Source: Nordella sp. HKS 07
Lineage (GTDB): Bacteria > Pseudomonadota > Alphaproteobacteria > Rhizobiales > Aestuariivirgaceae
Reading direction: 5' to 3'
DNA length: 64,000 bases
Assembly: GCF_011046735.1 (NCBI RefSeq)
Contig: NZ_CP049258.1
Location: 5,040,001 to 5,104,000, forward strand
In this document: positions 38,479-48,787 of the stretch, piece by piece
Layout: the number at the start of each line of letters is the position of its first letter
Position numbering within the stretch: the stretch's first letter is position 1
The notes under the pieces: model-generated
Database searches by the model: none
What the model saw: only the letters and a program-made list of their open reading frames with translations
Told to the model about the DNA's origin: nothing
Made by a program: the position numbers and the translations under genes

Positions 38479-40076
38479 CACGCGGCTTCCGCCGGCTTGA
38501 GGCCGAAGCGGTCCTCATGGAAGAGCGAGGCGGCCATCAATCTCACATCCTTGGCGACGGCGAGCGGGATCTTCGCCTGCGCCAGCACGTCGCGCTCGAG
38601 ATCGACGCCGGGGGCGAGTTCGGTGATGACGAGCCCGGAAGGCGTGAGCTTCATCACGCAGCGCTCGGTGACATAGGTGATGTCCTGTCCCTGCGCGATC
38701 GCTCGGGGGCCTGAGAAAGTGACCTGCTCGACCTTGTCGACGATCTTGGCGACCTTGCCTTCCTTCTCGATGACGAGGCGGCCATTGGCGACGGAGAGCT
38801 TGGCGCCGGCATTGAAATAGCCGGAGAAGACGATCTTGCGGGCGCGCGCCGTGATGTCGACGAAGCCGCCGACGCCGGCGGTCACATGCGGGCGCACCGA
38901 GAGCTTGGATACATTGACGGAGCCCTCGCGGTCGATCTGCAGGAAGGAGAGGAGCGAGGCGTCGAAGCCCGCCGCCTGGAAATAGGTGAATTGATGCGGC
39001 GAGGCGACGAAGGCTTCGGCATTGGCCGAGCAGCCGAATTTGAAGTCGAGGAGCGGCACGCCGCCGACGGCACCTTGCTCGATGACCCAGGTAACGTCGC
39101 CATGGCGGCCTTCCTCGATGAAGATGCGCGGCACATTGGCGGAGATGCCGAAGCCGATATTGACCGCCCAGCCGGATTTGAGCTCCATGGCGACGCGCCG
39201 CGCGATGACCTTGGCGATGTCAAACTGCGCCATGTGAAAGCTGTCGAGCGGACGGATCAGCTGGCCGGAGATCGCCGGATCATAGGGCGTCGCCGTCGTC
39301 TGCAACTGCTCCGGCGCCTCGACGATTATGTCGACGAGCATGCCGGGCACGCGCACGTCATGCGCCTTGAGCGAGCCCGACGCCGCGATGCGCTTGACCT
39401 GGGCGATGACGGTGCCCCCGCAATTATGCGCCGCGAGCGCCAGCTCCATGGCGCCGAGATAGGCGCCTTCATCCTCGAAAGTGAGATTGCCGCGCTCATC
39501 CGCCGTGGTGGCACGGATAATGGCGACATCGGGCTTGATCGCCGGGAAATAGAGCCACTCCTCGCCCTCGAATGGCATCTTCCGCACGATGGGCGTTGCG
39601 CGTGCCCGCGCATTCATGGCGCAGCCCTCGAGATCCGGATCGACGAAGGTGTCGAGACCGACCTTGGTGAGGACACCCGGCCGCATACCGGCGGCCTCGC
39701 GCAATATGTCGAAGAGGATGCCCGACGGTACATTGTAGGCCGCGACCTTATCGGCGCCGATCGCCTGCCAGATGGCCGGTGGCTCGGACGAGGAGGGGCC
39801 CGAGGGATAGGAGCCGCCGATGATCGTGGCGATCATGCCCTCATGGACAGCGAGATGATCGATGCCCTTGGTCCCGAACATGTCGCCGGCGGCGATGGGA
39901 TGGATCATGCGCAAGGCGCGCGGATGCGCCTCGCGGGCAAAGCGCTCGCTTAGTGCTGCCAGCACGGCGTCGGGGCAGCACAGGCCGCTCGATGAATTGA
40001 CCGCGACGGTCGCACCATCGGCTATGCCGGCGATCGCCTCGGCCGCGCTCCTGATCTTCGTCATCACCCGTGCCAT
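38478..40076 (-). CDS. Acyl-CoA:acetate/3-ketoacid CoA-transferase (YdiF-like)
   Basis: A 532-residue class I CoA-transferase with both alpha and beta halves in one chain. The glutamate expected to form the CoA-thioester lies in WVIEQGAVGGVPLLDFKFG near residue 320. NIGFGISANVP just before it and GGFVDITARARK after it are also typical. It would activate a carboxylic acid of the pathway using acetyl- or acyl-CoA. The gene is first in its operon, coupled to the hydratase, and sits behind the operator at 40104. Confidence 0.92.
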   Translation of the reverse strand: MARVMTKIRSAAEAIAGIADGATVAVNSSSGLCCPDAVLAALSERFAREAHPRALRMIHPIAAGDMFGTKGIDHLAVHEGMIATIIGGSYPSGPSSSEPPAIWQAIGADKVAAYNVPSGILFDILREAAGMRPGVLTKVGLDTFVDPDLEGCAMNARARATPIVRKMPFEGEEWLYFPAIKPDVAIIRATTADERGNLTFEDEGAYLGAMELALAAHNCGGTVIAQVKRIAASGSLKAHDVRVPGMLVDIIVEAPEQLQTTATPYDPAISGQLIRPLDSFHMAQFDIAKVIARRVAMELKSGWAVNIGFGISANVPRIFIEEGRHGDVTWVIEQGAVGGVPLLDFKFGCSANAEAFVASPHQFTYFQAAGFDASLLSFLQIDREGSVNVSKLSVRPHVTAGVGGFVDITARARKIVFSGYFNAGAKLSVANGRLVIEKEGKVAKIVDKVEQVTFSGPRAIAQGQDITYVTERCVMKLTPSGLVITELAPGVDLERDVLAQAKIPLAVAKDVRLMAASLFHEDRFGLKPAEAA

Positions 40077-40103
40077 GCCACGATCATCCTTGCCTTCAGA
40101 TAA

Positions 40104-40119
40104 GTAACCAGATAGTTAT
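40104..40119. promoter_or_regulatory. Candidate cluster operator 3, GTAAC-N6-GTTAT
   Basis: GTAACCAGATAGTTAT lies in the 92-bp divergent gap between the CoA-transferase gene and the second aldo/keto reductase gene. It matches the other cluster sites in both arms and spacing. Confidence 0.72.
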
Positions 40120-40168
40120 TTATAGCGGCATTCGGGGCCCGCTTCAAGAGGCCCCCGGGAGGGAGCGG

Positions 40169-40988
40169 ATGAGCATCTATTTCAGGAAGTCCTTTCAGCG
40201 CGTCTTCGGCACCTTTCCCTTGAAGGGAGCCGAGCTCGAAGGCGCGGTGACGGCGGCGGCAGCGGCTGGCTACCGCGCCATCGACACGGCGCAGATGTAT
40301 GGCAACGAGGCGGATCTGGGGGGCGGCACTCGCGAAGCTGTCTCTGCCGCGCGACGAGCTTTGCATCGCCACCAAGGTGCATCCCGACAATTTCCCGAAG
40401 GACCGCTTCATCCCCAGCGTGAAGAAGAGCTTAGACGATCTGGGGCTTGATTACGCCGACGTGCTGTTCCTGCACTGGCCGCCGGTCGGCGGCGACATCC
40501 GCCCGTCGCTCGAACTGCTTGCGCAGGCGCACCGTCTGGGGCTCACCAGGAATATCGCGGTCTCGAACTATACGGTGGCGATGATGCGCGAGGCGCGCCG
40601 GCTCGTTTCGGCGCCGATCGCCTCCAACCAGGTCGAGTTTCATCCTTTGCTCGACCAGTCGAAGCTCCTGGCCGGCGCCGCCGAGACCGGCATCCCGCTT
40701 TCCGCTTATTGCTCGGTGGCGCGTGGCAAGGTCTTTGCCTATCCGCTCTTCGCCGAGCTCGCCAATGATTATGGCCGCTCGCCCGGTCAGATCGTGCTGC
40801 GCTGGATCCTGCAGATGGGTGTCGCCGTCAACACCATGTCGACCAAGCCGGGCAATATCCGCGCCAATTTCGACGTCATGGATTTCACCTTGTCGAGCAT
40901 CGACATGGCGCGCATCACGGCGCTCACGAAGACAAACCACCGCATCGTCACGCGTGACCTGGTGAAATGGGCGCCGGAGTGGGATTGA
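40169..40988 (+). pseudogene. Aldo/keto reductase (AKR5-like), frameshifted in a G run
   Basis: The first part (SIYFRKSFQRVFGTFPLKG to IDTAQMYGNEADLG) and the second (AALAKLSLPRDELCIATKV onward) lie in different frames. Removing one G from the six-G run at 40318-40323 gives a continuous 272-residue protein with the full AKR tetrad: Asp and Tyr in DTAQMYGNE, Lys in ATKV and His in FLHWPP. It resembles 2,5-diketo-gluconate reductases. GGGAGGGAG precedes the ATG. It could be a true lesion, slippage-controlled, or a sequencing error. Confidence 0.8.
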
Positions 40989-41016
40989 AGGACACGTCAG
41001 GCCTCTCAGGCATTTT

Positions 41017-41147
41017 CCCCTCTCCCGCTTGCGGGAGAGGGTGCCCGAAGGGCGGGTGAGGGTGTTGGTTCAGCAAGCGCATCTTTCACCGAAGGACACC
41101 CTCATCCGGCGCTTCGCGCCACCTTCTCCCGCAGGCGGGAGAAGGGG
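41017..41147. repeat. Palindromic intergenic repeat, CTCTCCCGC type, intact copy
   Basis: The left end CCCCTCTCCCGCTTGCGGGAG and right end CTCCCGCAGGCGGGAGAAGGGG are hairpins. The arms GGGCGGGTGAGGGTG and CACCCTCATCCGGCG are inverted. The right half lies inside the GMC gene and encodes its last residues (PFSRLREKVARSAG). An interrupted copy is at 46297-46557. Confidence 0.75.
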
Positions 41148-42758
41148 AAAGGTCCCACGCCTACCTGTTCCCCCCTGATCAGATCCGCCGCCTTCTCGCC
41201 GATCATGATGGTCGCGGCATTGGTGTTGGAGCCGATGAGGCTCGGCATCACGGAGGAGTCGCAGATGCGCAAACCCTCGATGCCGCGCACCCGCAATTGC
41301 GGATCGACCACGGCCCGCGCATCCGAACCCATGCGGCAGGTGCCGACCGGGTGATAGGACGTTCGCCCATATTGGCGCGCATAAGTCTCGAAATCGGCCT
41401 GCGTCCTGACCGCCGTGCCTGGAAAATGCTCGCGCTTCACATATTTCGCGAAAGCCGGCTGGTGCATCACATCGCGGCTTATTTTGACCCCCTTCCACCG
41501 ACGTCTTGAGGTCGTCGGGCTCGGCCAGGAAATTCGGATCGACCAGCGGCTTGTCGACATAGGATGCTGAACGCAGGCGCACGCTGCCGCGGCTCTTGGG
41601 CCTGAGCGTGTAGGAATTGAGCGTCAATCCTGAGCCCGACGGCACGGTCGGCACACCTGCCTCGACGCCGGCCCCGCACAAAAAATGGAACTGCAGATCG
41701 GGACGCGTAGCACTCTTGTCGGCATACCAGAAGGCGCCGCCTTCGACGACATTCGATGCCACCGGGCCCGACTTGAAGAGATAATATTGCAGGCCCGCCC
41801 ACATCATCCAGTGCGGCTTGTTGTATTTGTCGAGGCTGTAGGGCCCGCTCAATTCATAGACGAGATCGATGCCGTAATGATCGGTGAGATTGCGCCCGAC
41901 ATCGGGCGCCTCCGCCTCGACCGTAATGCCGAGCGAGGTCAGATGATCGGCCGGTCCGATGCCGGAGAGCATCATGAGTTTCGGCGAGCCGATGGCGCCC
42001 GCGGCGACCAGCACTTCGCGCTCGGCTGCGACCATCGCCTCCGATCCGTTCAGCCAATAGCGCACGCCTGTGGCGCGGCCTTTCTCAACGGCAAGCCGCG
42101 ACACCTGGCAGTCGGTGCGGATGGTGAGGTTCTTGCGCGCGCTGATCGGCCGGAGATAGGCTACCGCCGCCGAGCAGCGCCGCGCCTCGCGTATCGTCGT
42201 CTGATAGATGCTGGCGCCCGCCTGTTGCGGGCCGTTGAAGTCAGGATTGTAGTCCATCCCATATTGCTGGCAGGCCTGGACGAAGACCTGGCTCATCTTC
42301 TGCGGCGAAGCGATGTTGGAGACGCCGAGCGGGCCCTCTGTATTGTGCCAGTCGCCGGCCAAGGTGTCGTTGCCCTCGGCGCGCAGGAAATAGGGCTGCA
42401 CGTCCTTGAACGACCAACCGGTCGCTCCTTCCTCATTCGCCCAGCGGTCATAGTCGCTCGGATGGCCGCGCGTATAGATCTCGGCATTGATCGAACTGCC
42501 GCCGCCGATGACGCGTGCCTGCGCATAGGTGATCTCGCGGTTTTGCGCGTGTTTCTGCGGCACCGTGACGAGGCCCCAGGTCAGGGGCCCGGTGGTCATC
42601 TTGGCGAAGCCGACCGGCATATGGATGTAAGGGTTTCGGTCAGACCCGCCCGCTTCGATCAGCAGCACGCGGCAGTCGGGATCTTCCGACAGCCGGTTGG
42701 CCAGCACGCAGCCCGCAGACCCGCCGCCGACGATGATATAATCGTAGCTTTCCGTCAT
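41102..42758 (-). pseudogene. GMC family oxidoreductase, frameshifted in a C/G run
   Basis: A choline dehydrogenase-like flavoprotein of 551 residues once one G is removed from the run at 41488-41492 (GGAAGGGGGTC on the coding strand). The FAD motif YIIVGGGSAGCVLANRL is at residues 6-22, GMC signature 1 is GGGSSINAEIYTRGHPSDYD and signature 2 is GAIGSPKLMMLSGIGP. The catalytic segment YHPVGTCRMG and the ending GSNTNAATIMIGEKAADLI fall in the shifted frame. It would oxidise a pathway alcohol. It lies 5 bp after the permease gene, and its C-terminal tail comes from a repeat element. Confidence 0.85.
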
Positions 42759-42763
42759 CGCCG

Positions 42764-43714
42764 TCACTTCACCACGAGCAGCTTGCTGCGGTCCAGCGTG
42801 ATGGCGACGGCGGCGACCAGGATGAAGCCGAACACGATCTGCTGGGCGAAGACGGAGACGCCCATGAAGGTCATGCCGATGCGCACCACCTGCACGATGA
42901 GCGCGCCGACGAAGGTGCGCCACACCGAGCCGACGCCGCCGGTGATCGCCGTGCCGCCGACGATGATCGCGGCGATGGCGGGCAGCAAAAACTCGTTCGC
43001 CAGCGTCGGCGAGCCCGAGCCCAGGCGCGCCGCCATGACGACGCCGGCGATCGCCGCCATCGTGCCCGACAGCGTATAGGCGGCGATCTTGATGCGATCG
43101 ACATTGATGCCCGACGCGATGACCGCCTGTTCCTGGGCGCCGATGGCGCGGATGAGCCGGCCGAAAGGTGTCAGCTGCAACAGTATGCTCAAGGCAACCA
43201 AGGCGACGGCGCCGACCCAGATTTCGTGCGGCACGCCCAGCGTCTCGCCGACCGCCCAGGAGAGATAGCTCGCCGACAGGTCGGGCGGGATATTGATCGA
43301 GCGGGTGTCGGAGAACCAGTAGGCGGCCGAGAGCACGACGCCACTTACCGCCAGCGTTGCGATGAAGGAGGGGATGCGCAGCCTGGTCGAGACGATGCTG
43401 CCAGCGAAACCCGCGACAGCGCCGCCCAGCACCGCCAGCGGGATCGTCCAGATGCCGAAGCGCCCGAGATAGGCGGCGAGGATGCAACTCGCCATCGAGG
43501 CCACCGCCTGGATCGACAGGTCGATGCCGCCGATCATGATGACGAGTGTCACGCCCGAGGCCATCAGGAACAGCGTCATCGTGTCGGCCGTCACGGTGAG
43601 GAAATTGTCGACCGAAAAGAAGCTCGGATCATAGGCGCCGACGAGCAGCACCAGCACGATGAGGAAGATGATGGGCAGATAGGTGTGGATGCGGTCTTTC
43701 CATTCCTTGCTCAT
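42764..43714 (-). CDS. ABC transporter permease, ribose/xylose type, second of two
   Basis: A 316-residue BPD_transp_2-type permease with eight to ten hydrophobic helices. Family segments are IMIGGIDLSIQAVASMAS near residue 58, RLRIPSFIATLAVSG near residue 112, and the late AIIVGGTAITGGVGSVWRTFVGALIV. The start at 43714 follows the ATPase stop by 4 bp and is preferred to a longer frame. It forms a heterodimeric channel with the permease at 45248. Confidence 0.93.
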   Translation of the reverse strand: MSKEWKDRIHTYLPIIFLIVLVLLVGAYDPSFFSVDNFLTVTADTMTLFLMASGVTLVIMIGGIDLSIQAVASMASCILAAYLGRFGIWTIPLAVLGGAVAGFAGSIVSTRLRIPSFIATLAVSGVVLSAAYWFSDTRSINIPPDLSASYLSWAVGETLGVPHEIWVGAVALVALSILLQLTPFGRLIRAIGAQEQAVIASGINVDRIKIAAYTLSGTMAAIAGVVMAARLGSGSPTLANEFLLPAIAAIIVGGTAITGGVGSVWRTFVGALIVQVVRIGMTFMGVSVFAQQIVFGFILVAAVAITLDRSKLLVVK

Positions 43715-43718
43715 GAGG

Positions 43719-45247
<1,529 letters not shown>

Positions 45248-45251
<4 letters not shown>

Positions 45252-46258
45252 TTGACCACCGCGAGGCGCGAGCGGTCGAGCGCCAGAGCGACGGCCGCGA
45301 TGATGAGAATGCCCTGCACGCCTTGCTGCACATAGGGCTCGATGCCCATCAGCACCATGCCGTTAGCCAGCACCACGACGATGAAGACGCCGATGACGGA
45401 ATTGACGACCGAGCCGACGCCGCCCGACAGCGCCGTGCCGCCGACCACGATCGCGGTGACGGTGGTGAAGAGGCGGCCCTGGCTGATCAGCGCATGGCCT
45501 TGGCCGAACTGCGCCGCCGCCAGCACGCCGCCGAGGCCATAGAACAGGCCGGCGAGGGCGAAGACCAGGATGCGTGTCTTCTCGACCGGAATTCCGGCGA
45601 AGCGCGCCGTCACTTCATCGGTGCCGATGGCATAGATCCATGCGCCGATGCGGGTGCGCTGCTGGATCGTCAGCGCGACAAGGAAGGCGGCGGTTGCGAT
45701 CCACACCGCCATCGGCACGCCGAACACGCGCCCGAGCGAGAGATAGCGGAAGGTCGGATCGGCGATGCGCACCGTGAGCCCGCCGAGGATCGCGGTGGCG
45801 ATGCCGAGCCCGGCAAAGCCGATGCCGAGCGTCGTCATGAAGGAAGGCGTCTTGAGCTTCACATGTACGATGCCGTTGAGAAGGCCCATGGCGCCGCCGA
45901 TCGCCATGGCGATCGGCACGGCGAAGAGGCCTAAGGAATAGCTGGTGATGTCATTGGCGACGAGCAGGCTCGCGATGACGGCGGTCAGCGCCACGATGCC
46001 TTCGACCGAGAGATCGATCGAGCCCATGAGGATGATGAAGGTGGCGCCCATGCACAAAACGACCGGGATCGCCGCCGAGTTCAGCAGCCGGATGAAATTG
46101 CCGATGCTCAGGAAGTTCGGGTTGAACAGTCCGATCAGGATGCAGAGTGCGACGAGCACCAGCACCGGCGCCCAGCGACGCCAGTGCTCGAGATAGGAGA
46201 AGGATGTCGCCTTGCTCGTCTGCATGGCCTGAGAAGTTCCCGTGTGGACGATCTCCAA
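45248..46258 (-). CDS. ABC transporter permease, ribose/xylose type, first of two
   Basis: A 336-residue permease with an N-terminal cytosolic segment, then eight to ten helices. Conserved pieces are ILMGSIDLSVEGIVALTAV near residue 78, KLKTPSFMTTLGIGFAGLG near residue 135, and IVVGGTALSGGVGSVVNSVIG near residue 270. It overlaps the ATPase gene by 4 bp. A long repeat region separates it from the binding-protein gene upstream, an arrangement that could lower permease relative to binding-protein output. Confidence 0.93.
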
Positions 46259-46296
46259 TTTTGTCCTCTCCGTCTACGGCCTATCTCGGGCTTTCC

Positions 46297-46557
46297 CCCC
46301 TCTCCCGCTTGCGGGAAAGGGTGCCCGACAGGGCGGGTGAGGGTGTTGGTTCGATTATCGCGTTATTGTCAGGTTATTCGCTCGCTTTGCAACGACACCC
46401 TCATCCGGCGCTTCGCGCCACCTAGATCACGATCAGGTCAAATCGTTACGATTTGACCTGATAGCGTGATCGAAATCTTAGGTTTGGCGCGCGATCGGAC
46501 GGAAAACCGGTATCCACTTTTCCTGATCGCGCGCCTGCCCGCAAGCGGGAGAAGGGG
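46297..46557. repeat. CTCTCCCGC-type repeat split by a RIME-like element
   Basis: The left part (46297-46423) matches the repeat at 41017-41125 and ends with CTTCGCGCCACCT. The right part (46536-46557) matches the closing hairpin TGCCCGCAAGCGGGAGAAGG. Between them lies an unrelated 112-bp bipartite palindrome. The 41017 copy shows the uninterrupted junction. Confidence 0.8.
46424..46535. repeat. Bipartite palindromic repeat (RIME-like), nested copy 5
   Basis: GATCACG and TCAGGTCAAATCG with their inverses CGATTTGACCTGA and CGTGATC form module one. GGCGCGCGATC...GATCGCGCGCC around GGAAAACCGGT and CCACTTTTCC forms module two. The architecture equals the copy at 21109-21222. It has inserted inside another repeat, so it was mobile after that repeat arose. 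Confidence 0.8.
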
Positions 46558-46581
46558 AGGTTCAGCAAGAGATCGCACCGG

Positions 46582-47676
46582 TCACTTGCGATACTGCACC
46601 TGTCCCGTCGCCTTGCCCCACAGATCGTTGAAGTCGGTCTTGGGCGGGTTGGCCTTATAGGCGGCGACATTGTCCTTCGTCACCACGACACCGGTGCCGT
46701 AGAATTCGCGATGCTCTTTCGGCTCCTTGGTGATGTCGATCTTGCCCGTCACATGCGCATAAGGAATGGCGAGGCCCATCGAGCCGGTCCACATCGGATC
46801 CCACGCCACCGTGCCCGCGAACTCGCCGGCCTCTATGGCCGCGAGCGCGGCGTCGATGCCGTCGATGCCGACCACCGGCACCTTGCCCGCGAGACTGTTC
46901 TGCCGCAGCGCCTCGAGCGCCCCCATGCCCATGCCGTCATTGGCGGCGAAGACACCCTTGATCTGGTCGCCGAAGCGGGTGATCCAGGCTTGCGTGATAT
47001 CGAAGGCCTTCTGCTCGTTCCAGTCGGCCGGCTGGAAATCGAGCAGCGTCACCTTGCCGTTGGTCTTGGCGATGGCGTTGTCGAGGCCGAGCTTGCGCTC
47101 GATCGCCGGCACATTGGAGAGGATGCCGCCCAACGCCACGATGCCGCCTTCGCCGCCGAAGGCCGCGAACAGCGCATTGGCGATCGCCTCGGCATTGGGC
47201 ACACCGTCGAAGGACATATGCGCCACATAGTTGGGGTCGAAATCCCACGGATGCAGATCGTCCGGCTTGTTCCACTGGGTGACGACATAACCGCCGGCCT
47301 TCTTCACCTCTTCGACGATGACGCGCGCATCGGGCGAGTCGTTCGGATCGACATTGACGATGAGCTTGCCGCCGGTGCGCTGGAGCAGCGCCTTGATGTC
47401 GGAGACGCCTTTCTCCGAATTGCCTTCCGTCACCAGCATCTCGTATTTGGCGCCGATCGACTTGGCGAATTCCTCGCCGCCTTTGGCGAAAGTCGCGTGA
47501 TAGGGATTGGCGAGCGAGCGCATCGAATTGGCGAGCGTCCAGGTGGTTTCCTGGGCGATGGCCGGTGCGGGGAATGTGCCGCCGAGGATACCGGCACCAC
47601 TCAGGCCGGCGATGCCTTTCAGAACGGAGCGGCGATTGAGCTGTACGGATTTACGCGAGACGGTCTTGCTCGTCAT
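46582..47676 (-). CDS. Sugar ABC transporter substrate-binding protein, Tat signal
   Basis: A 364-residue periplasmic binding protein of the ribose-binding type. The signal has a twin-arginine motif (LNRRSVLKGIAGLSGAGIL) and an APAIAQ cleavage site near residue 40. The mature protein begins with TLANSMRSLANPYHATFAKG, the usual first strand; GVFAANDGMGMGALEAL and VPVVGIDGIDAALAAIEAG near residues 245-275 form the second-lobe ligand region. GGGAGGA precedes the ATG. It is first in the transporter operon and should define the pathway substrate. Confidence 0.93.
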   Translation of the reverse strand: MTSKTVSRKSVQLNRRSVLKGIAGLSGAGILGGTFPAPAIAQETTWTLANSMRSLANPYHATFAKGGEEFAKSIGAKYEMLVTEGNSEKGVSDIKALLQRTGGKLIVNVDPNDSPDARVIVEEVKKAGGYVVTQWNKPDDLHPWDFDPNYVAHMSFDGVPNAEAIANALFAAFGGEGGIVALGGILSNVPAIERKLGLDNAIAKTNGKVTLLDFQPADWNEQKAFDITQAWITRFGDQIKGVFAANDGMGMGALEALRQNSLAGKVPVVGIDGIDAALAAIEAGEFAGTVAWDPMWTGSMGLAIPYAHVTGKIDITKEPKEHREFYGTGVVVTKDNVAAYKANPPKTDFNDLWGKATGQVQYRK

Positions 47677-47714
47677 GGTTCCTCCCAAGGAATGAATGCG
47701 CTTGTTGTTTTGTG

Positions 47715-47738
47715 CACTAACTGGTTACTTCGTTAGTG
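47715..47738. promoter_or_regulatory. Palindrome upstream of the transporter operon, variant operator
   Basis: CACTAAC (47715-47721) and GTTAGTG (47732-47738) are perfect inverted arms with a 10-bp spacer containing GTTAC. The half-sites resemble those of the cluster operator, but the arm spacing differs from the N6 form, so the assignment to the same regulator is less sure. Confidence 0.5.
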
Positions 47739-47900
47739 GATTTCCGCCGGCTTTTCAAGAGGCAGATTCCGGCAAGAGGACGAGAGACCATCGCCCGGGC
47801 TTCCTGCGAAATCGCCCTGCCGCGCTTAACAGATTGAAATATTTGCCGGTTGGCGGCATTACGGTAACTCGAAGCGCGCTGGACAAGCGCCGATTCCTAT

Positions 47901-47916
47901 GTAACTGTTTAGTTAT
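47901..47916. promoter_or_regulatory. Candidate cluster operator 4, GTAAC-N6-GTTAT
   Basis: GTAACTGTTTAGTTAT lies 26 bp upstream of the TetR gene's ATG. It matches the arms and spacing of the sites at 33948, 34027 and 40104, and its place before the regulator gene suggests autoregulation. Confidence 0.72.
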
Positions 47917-47942
47917 ATCCGGGGCGTTCTGGGAGACTGGTG

Positions 47943-48596
47943 ATGGCGAGATCTGCGACGGCACGGGGAGAGGCGGCACCGCGCGCCCGCGATGCCGAGG
48001 CCACCCAGAAGCGCATCCTGGCGGCGGCCAAGCGCGAATTTTCCCGTCTGGGCCTGGGCGGGGCGCGCGTCGACGACATCGCCGAGAAGGCCAATGCCAA
48101 CAAGCGCATGATCTATCACTATTTCGGCAGCAAGGAGGACCTGTTCAAGAAGGTGCTCGAGGATGCCTATCAGGACATCCGCGCCGCTGAATCGAAACTC
48201 GATCTCGCCGGCCTGCCGGCCGAGGCGGCGCTCGAGAAGCTCGTGCGCTTCACCTGGAAATATTATCTCGACCATCCGGAATTCCTCACCCTCGTCAACA
48301 GCGAGAACCTGCACAAGGCGCGCCATCTCAAGACCTCGCAGAATATCGAGGCGATCAACCGGCCGCTGCACGGCATGGTGCAGGACATCATCGACCGCGG
48401 CGTGCGCGAGGGCGTGTTTCGTTCAGGGATAGACGAAATGCAGCTCAATGTGACGATCGCGGCGGTGAGCTACTACTACTTCACCAACCGCTTCACCGGC
48501 GCCGTCGTCTACAAGCGCGACTTCATGACGCCTGAAGCGTTGCAGGCGCGCATCGACTTCAATGTCGACACCATCCTCAGGCTCGTGCGCGCTTGA
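47943..48596 (+). CDS. TetR family regulator, probable repressor of the catabolic cluster
   Basis: A 217-residue TetR protein. The helix-turn-helix occupies about residues 20-68 (KRILAAAKREFSRLGLGGARV and NANKRMIYHYFGSKEDLFKKV, two parts). The C-terminal domain, with TWKYYLDHPEFLTLVNSEN, resembles the RutR-like group. An ATG at 47943 is chosen over the GTG at 47940. It is divergent from the transporter operon. The repeated RTAAC-N6-GTTAY sites at its own and neighbouring catabolic promoters make it the likely pathway regulator. The ligand is unknown, perhaps an acyl-CoA or lactone intermediate. Confidence 0.9.
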   Translation: MARSATARGEAAPRARDAEATQKRILAAAKREFSRLGLGGARVDDIAEKANANKRMIYHYFGSKEDLFKKVLEDAYQDIRAAESKLDLAGLPAEAALEKLVRFTWKYYLDHPEFLTLVNSENLHKARHLKTSQNIEAINRPLHGMVQDIIDRGVREGVFRSGIDEMQLNVTIAAVSYYYFTNRFTGAVVYKRDFMTPEALQARIDFNVDTILRLVRA

Positions 48597-48640
48597 CGCG
48601 CTCGGATGACGCTATTGTGAATTGACAAACCATGTTCCGT

Positions 48641-48662
48641 GATCCCGACGAAAGTCGGGATC
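48641..48662. terminator. Hairpin downstream of the TetR gene
   Basis: GATCCCGAC (48641-48649), loop GAAA and GTCGGGATC (48654-48662) form a perfect 9-bp stem 44 bp after the TetR stop. It lacks a clear U-tract. The same word is found at the ends of the CACACATCT repeats, so it may be a solo repeat end acting as a transcription stop. Confidence 0.5.
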
Positions 48663-48787
48663 CATTAAATCGCTTCACTCCCGGCAGCGAAGCAGGCATG
48701 CTCGCGCCCGCGCCAAAATTGTGTCGCAGTTTCGGGTGAGTCTTTCTTCTTTAGGGAGTCATTTGCGAATAATCGCGGACAGGGCAT

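Noticed and set aside
41070-43487. A long leftward open frame covering GMC and permease regions
   Set aside because: It runs out of frame through the permease gene before the true GMC start at 42758 and through the frameshift at the other end; only the middle is GMC sequence.
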